Assembly (NCBI GenBank): GCA_965223235.1
Contig: CBDCVV010000004.1
Span: forward strand, 95,916-159,915
Direction of reading: 5' to 3'
DNA from: UBA2589 sp965223235
GTDB lineage: Bacteria > Gemmatimonadota > Gemmatimonadetes > Longimicrobiales > Gaopeijiaceae
DNA length: 64,000 nucleotides
This document shows positions 62,801 to 64,000 of the stretch, piece by piece. Made by a program: the position numbers and the translations under genes. Every line of letters begins with the position of its first letter. The stretch's first letter is position 1. The notes below the pieces were generated by a model. The model did no database searches. It was not told where the DNA came from and saw only the letters and a program-made list of their open reading frames with translations.

Positions 62801-64000
62801 GCAACGCGAACGTCGATGTGGACGACACGACGCTGCCGGCTGGTGCCACGCTCACCACGAGTAATGATCCTCAGACGGTCGCGGTGCCTGCGAGTGGCTC
62901 GACGGCCTCGGCGGATGTCGGCTACCAGATCCAGGGCGGACTGACGGGCCACCTGTTCGAGGACACGAACGGCAACGGCGTTCAGGACGGAGCGGAGCCT
63001 GATCTCGCCGGTGTCGACGTCGTCATCACCGATATCAACGGCGGCACCACCACGGTCACGACGGACGCGAACGGCGACTGGTCGGCGACCGGGCTACCTG
63101 CTGGCAACGCGAACGTCGATGTGGACGACACCACGCTGCCTGCTGGCTCGACGCTGACGACAGCGAACGATCCTCAGACGGTGGCGGTACCGGCGAGTGG
63201 TTCGACGGCGTCGGCGGACGTGGGCTACCAGATCCAGGGTGGGCTGACGGGTCACGTCTTCCAGGACGACAACGGCAACGGCGTCCAGGACGGTGCCGAG
63301 CCGGATCTCGCTGGTGTCGACGTAGTCATCACGGATGTGAACGGCGGCACCACCACGGTCACGACGGACGCGAACGGGGACTGGTCGGCGACGGGGCTAC
63401 CGTCGGGCAACGCGAACATCGATGTCGATGACACGACGCTGCCGGCCGGTGCCACGCTCACCACGAGTAATGATCCTCAGACGGTCGCGGTGCCTGCGAG
63501 TGGCTCGACGGCCTCGGCGGATGTCGGCTACCAGATCCAGGGCGGACTGACGGGCCACCTGTTCGAGGACACGAACGGCAACGGCGTTCAGGACGGAGCG
63601 GAGCCTGATCTCGCCGGTGTCGACGTCGTCATCACCGATATCAACGGCGGCACCACCACGGTCACGACGGACGCGAACGGCGACTGGTCGGCGACCGGGC
63701 TACCTGCTGGCAACGCGAACGTCGATGTGGACGACACGACGCTACCTGCTGGCTCGACGCTGACGACGGCGAACGATCCTCAGACGGTGGCCGTGCCTGC
63801 GTCCGGTTCGACAGCATCGGCGGATGTGGGCTACCAGATCCAGGGCGGACTGACGGGCCACCTGTTTGAGGACACGAACGGGAACGGTGTCCAGGACGGT
63901 GCCGAGCCGGACCTGGCTGGTGTCGACGTAGTCATCACGGACATCAACGGCGGGACCACCACGGTCACGACAGACGCGAACGGGGACTGGTCGGCGACCG
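53830..64000 (+). CDS. Giant secreted repeat protein: DUF11 domains then SdrD_B-like tandem repeats (3' end outside window)
   Basis: One frame is open from ATG 53830 to the window end, at least 3390 residues. The N-terminus (MTRRLRPSLRG, then VGVIALVGAMGAAPA) is a signal peptide. Residues about 35-320 form a unique region with Cys pairs. From about 325 to 815 come four DUF11-type domains, recognisable by ADLEVTKTGPP, ADLSVSKAGP and ADVETIKSGP openings with DTLP turns. From residue 818 on, the chain is 101-residue repeats built on GHVFQDDNGNGVQDGAE (Ca-binding-like D-x-N-G-N-G-x-x-D), DVVITD, TTDANGDWSATGLP and DTTLPAG, the SdrD_B/Cna-B-like pattern. Such proteins act as adhesins or cell-surface stalks. 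No anchor is visible yet. Confidence 0.93.
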   Translation, partial: MTRRLRPSLRGALASAIGVKRVGVIALVGAMGAAPAPESDVSPPEPSTVEARGVPGGELSVGEVSITLLSGTEFILDSNNPCVEGPNAAYVGYRVTNTSGGTLTGLTATLGGTTGSFGLTGGQSATQYIGTLAAGASKSLYWYVTYPCTIGQSSPFTVTVADDDPGTVSRTDTMSTRRAIGANAGGLLSSITLGPNAVLGQIVTADVTYSFGGVGNGDEFILQPSGDPTFDAGCFQLVGAEIVASAVDALPVGGTDFLYYTASANQGGGAKLVTVRYSYRYRCTGVSATARAYGAQTSGNDFKYTSNYDDFPSFAPFPSGSNPFVIEKVVSPTSLPAGGSVQYTVRIINTSTIGSYLDRIEDVLPAGVQFVGLAAGSEVTAANSSAVPTAGATGTLTFSSIPDSTWAVAALDTVFLVYDATVSSTEGTYTNTATGTSGAETVGSGSATVVVGTFADLEVTKTGPPSAIAGDTITYRIRTLNLGPDAATSVTVADTLPSPGTFIAASDGGVEASGVVTWPVVASLAAGDSLVYTVDFEVPATGSLVNVATASTTAQDTIPGSNLDSLSLSVTPSADLSVSKAGPVSAATGDTLTYVITTTNSGPSSADAVIVSDTLPAGATFVDASRGGTEVGGVVTWPSVSPLAVAATLVDTVRVVAAAGTMTDVAAVESTTGDPVGSDNLDSLTTVVAPSADVETIKSGPASVNLGDTIDYTVRVTNLGPDPATSVVVTDTLPSTGSFVSASDGGAEASGVVTWPVIGSLAVGDTITYTVRFAPSAGPVTNLAAAASSTADPNAANNDGSAAGSRVTTTVVDGAISGHVFQDDNGNGVQDGAEADLVGVDVVITDVLGTSTTVTTDANGDWSATGLPVGDADVDVDDTTLPAGSTLTTSNDPQAVAVPAGSSVASADVGYQLQGGLTGHVFQDDNGNGVQDGAEADLVGVDVVITDINGGTTTVTTDVNGDWSATGLPAGNANVDVDDTTLPAGSTLTTANDPQTVAVPASGSTASADVGYQLQGGLTGHVFQDDNGNGVQDGTEPDLAAVDVVITDINGGTTTVTTDANGDWSATGLPAGNANVDVDDTTLPAGSSLTTANDPQTVAVPASGSTASADVGYQIQGGLTGHVFQDDNGNGVQDGAEADLAGVDVVITDVNGGTTTVTTDANGDWSATGLPSGNANVDVDDTTLPAGSTLTTANDPQTVAVPASGSTASADVGYQIQGGLTGHVFQDDNGNGVQDGAEADLVGVDVVITDINGGTTTVTTDANGDWSATGLPAGNANVDVDDTTLPAGATLTTSNDPQTVAVPASGSTASADVGYQLQGGLTGHVFQDDNGNGVQDGAEPDLAGVDVVITDVNGGTTTVTTDANGDWSATGLPAGNANVDVDDTTLPAGATLTTSNDPQTVAVPASGSTASADVGYQIQGGLTGHVFQDDNGNGVQDGAEPDLAGVDVVITDVNGGTTTVTTDANGDWSATGLPAGNANVDVDDTTLPAGSTLTTANDPQTVAVPASGSTASADVGYQLQGGLTGHVFQDDNGNGVQDGTEPDLAAVDVVITDINGGTTTVTTDANGDWSATGLPAGNANVDVDDTTLPAGSTLTTANDPQTVAVPASGSTASADVGYQLQGGLTGHVFQDDNGNGVQDGAEPDLVGVDVVITDVNGGTTTVTTDANGDWSATGLPSGNASVDVDDTTLPAGSTLTTANDPQTVAVPASGSTASADVGYQIQGGLTGHVFQDDNGNGVQDGAEPDLAAVDVVITDINGGTTTVTTDANGDWSATGLPSGNASVDVDDTTLPAGSTLTTANDPQTVAVPASGSTASADVGYQIQGGLTGHVFQDDNGNGVQDGAEPDLVGVDVVITDVNGGTTTVTTDANGDWSATGLPSGNASVDVDDTTLPAGSTLTTANDPQTVAVPASGSTASADVGYQLQGGLTGHVFQDDNGNGVQDGAEPDLAGVDVVITDINGGTTTVTTDANGDWSATGLPAGNANVDVGDTTLPAGSTLTTANDPQTVAVPASGSTASADVGYQIQGGLTGHLFQDDNGNGVQDGAEPDLAGVDVVITDVNGGTTTVTTDANGDWSATGLPSGNANVDVDDTTLPAGATLTTSNDPQTVAVPASGSTASADVGYQIQGGLTGHVFQDDNGNGVQDGAEPDLAGVDVVITDVNGGTTTVTTDANGDWSATGLPAGNANVDVDDTTLPAGSTLTTANDPQTVAVPAGSSVASADVGYQLQGGLTGHVFQDDNGNGVQDGAEPDLAAVDVVITDINGGTTTVTTDANGDWSATGLPAGNANVDVDDTTLPAGATLTTANDPQTVAVPASGSTASADVGYQIQGGLTGHLFEDTNGNGVQDGAEPDLAGVDVVITDINGGTTTVTTDANGDWSATGLPAGNANVDVDDTTLPAGSTLTTANDPQTVAVPASGSTASADVGYQIQGGLTGHLFEDTNGNGVQDGAEPDLAGVDVVITDVNGGTTTVTTDANGDWSATGLPAGNANVDVDDTTLPAGSTLTTANDPQTVAVPASGSTASADVGYQLQGGLTGHLFEDTNGNGVQDGAEPDLAGVDVVITDINGGTTTVTTDANGDWTATGLPAGNANVDVDDTTLPAGSTLTTANDPQTVAVPASGSTASADVGYQIQGGLTGHLFEDTNGNGVQDGAEPDLAGVDVVITDVNGGTTTVTTDANGDWSATGLPAGNANVDVDDTTLPAGSTLTTANDPQTVAVPASGSTASADVGYQLQGGLTGHLFEDTNGNGVQDGAEPDLAGVDVVITDINGGTTTVTTDANGDWTATGLPAGNANVDVDDTTLPAGSTLTTANDPQTVAVPASGSTASADVGYQIQGGLTGHLFEDTNGNGVQDGAEPDLAGVDVVITDVNGGTTTVTTDANGDWSATGLPSGNANVDVDDTTLPAGSTLTTANDPQTVAVPASGSTASQDVGYQIQGGLTGHLFEDTNGNGVQDGAEPDLAGVDVVITDINGGTTTVTTDANGDWSATGLPSGNANVDVDDTTLPAGATLTTSNDPQTVAVPASGSTASADVGYQIQGGLTGHLFEDTNGNGVQDGAEPDLAGVDVVITDINGGTTTVTTDANGDWSATGLPAGNANVDVDDTTLPAGSTLTTANDPQTVAVPASGSTASADVGYQIQGGLTGHVFQDDNGNGVQDGAEPDLAGVDVVITDVNGGTTTVTTDANGDWSATGLPSGNANIDVDDTTLPAGATLTTSNDPQTVAVPASGSTASADVGYQIQGGLTGHLFEDTNGNGVQDGAEPDLAGVDVVITDINGGTTTVTTDANGDWSATGLPAGNANVDVDDTTLPAGSTLTTANDPQTVAVPASGSTASADVGYQIQGGLTGHLFEDTNGNGVQDGAEPDLAGVDVVITDINGGTTTVTTDANGDWSAT
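56281..64000 (+). repeat. Tandem array of 303-bp SdrD_B-like coding repeats, 25 complete plus a partial 26th
   Basis: Units begin at 56281 + 303k (for example 56584, 56887, 57190 and on to 63856). Every unit from k = 0 to 24 is exactly 303 bases, with no insertion or deletion over 7.6 kb. Two sequence subtypes occur: HVFQDDNGNG (mostly k = 0-14 and k = 23) and HLFEDTNGNG (k = 15-22, 24 and 25), with k = 12 a hybrid HLFQDDNG. The GSTLTTAND and GATLTTSND variants and the EADL/EPDL variants are shuffled independently, pointing to exchange between units. Confidence 0.95.
61135..62384 (+). repeat. Recent 606-bp (two-unit) duplication within the array
   Basis: Bases 61135-61778 are identical to 61741-62384, about 644 identical bases at an offset of 606, i.e. 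exactly two repeat units. The identity stops at single-base differences on both sides (C/T at 61134/61740 and G/A at 61779/62385). This marks a young duplication or conversion event. Bases about 62840-63150 match the copy 606 downstream with only a few changes, a second such event. Confidence 0.88.

Noticed and set aside
56586..63464. Series of similar 60-80-residue minus-strand reading frames spaced by 303 bases
   Set aside because: They are mirror frames of the tandem coding repeats on the plus strand; their spacing equals the repeat length and they have no ribosome sites.
56281..64000. Regular repeats as a CRISPR array
   Set aside because: The 303-bp period is contiguous coding sequence with no spacers and encodes a 101-residue protein repeat.
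1..64000. Mobile element, prophage or genomic island
   Set aside because: No transposase, integrase, terminal repeats or tRNA-flanked junctions were seen; composition and gene style are even across the window.

Overview
The window is GC-rich, densely packed bacterial chromosome with very short or overlapping gene junctions (ATGA and GTGA stop/start overlaps are common). There are no rRNA or tRNA genes and no phage or insertion-sequence genes. The content fits an aerobic Gram-negative heterotroph: an A-type cytochrome c oxidase, ETF-ubiquinone oxidoreductase, a TonB-dependent cobalamin receptor, a TRAP-TAXI transporter, many lipoproteins and a giant secreted repeat protein. Gene style and composition remind me of Gemmatimonadota, but this is an impression and was not tested by phylogeny.

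Layout. 1-8.2 kb (+): the end of a GAF/free-methionine-sulfoxide-reductase-like gene, a LACTB2-like hydrolase, glcDEF (2-hydroxyacid oxidation), then an M20 peptidase, a COG3375-type GNAT and an enolase-superfamily N-succinylamino acid racemase. The last three look like the N-succinylation route that turns D- into L-amino acids. 8.2-11.6 kb (-): an orphan GspE/PilB ATPase with extra zinc ribbons, an alkaline-phosphatase-superfamily enzyme whose start codon is missing, and an unknown protein. 11.7-17.9 kb (+): lipoproteins, a Yip1-like protein, a TRAP permease fused to its own TAXI binding protein, and a class V aminotransferase. 18-24.2 kb: Trm112, a dihaem cytochrome c and a cytochrome oxidase operon with two subunit-III-like genes and a subunit IV-cytochrome c fusion. 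24.2-29.5 kb: cobalamin uptake (btuF-btuC-btuD and btuB), each unit behind its own cobalamin riboswitch.

29.5-47.5 kb: a TPR protein, an ANKH-like membrane protein, a frameshifted lipoprotein, a VWA protein and, 4.4 kb away, its probable MoxR/ChlI-type ATPase partner. Between and around these lie mutY, a creatininase-family gene, an SDR, a divergent Lrp regulator/methionine gamma-lyase pair, ETF-QO with an altered Fe-S motif, a P-loop kinase-like protein, an amidohydrolase-SnoaL fusion, NUDIX, gamma-glutamyltransferase and an MBL protein. 47.7-53.5 kb: lon with a histone-H1-like lysine tail, selD, sirB1-like and ygfZ. selD reads through an in-frame TGA at the catalytic position, so it encodes a selenoprotein and implies a selenocysteine system in this organism.

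53.8-64 kb: one open frame runs off the window end. It has a signal peptide, DUF11-type domains and at least 25 complete tandem SdrD_B-like repeats of exactly 303 bp, some near-identical at DNA level, including a recent 606-bp duplication. A run of nine C residues lies just upstream of its start. The selenoprotein SelD, the repeat protein, the D-amino-acid cluster and the TRAP-TAXI fusion are the features most worth following up.
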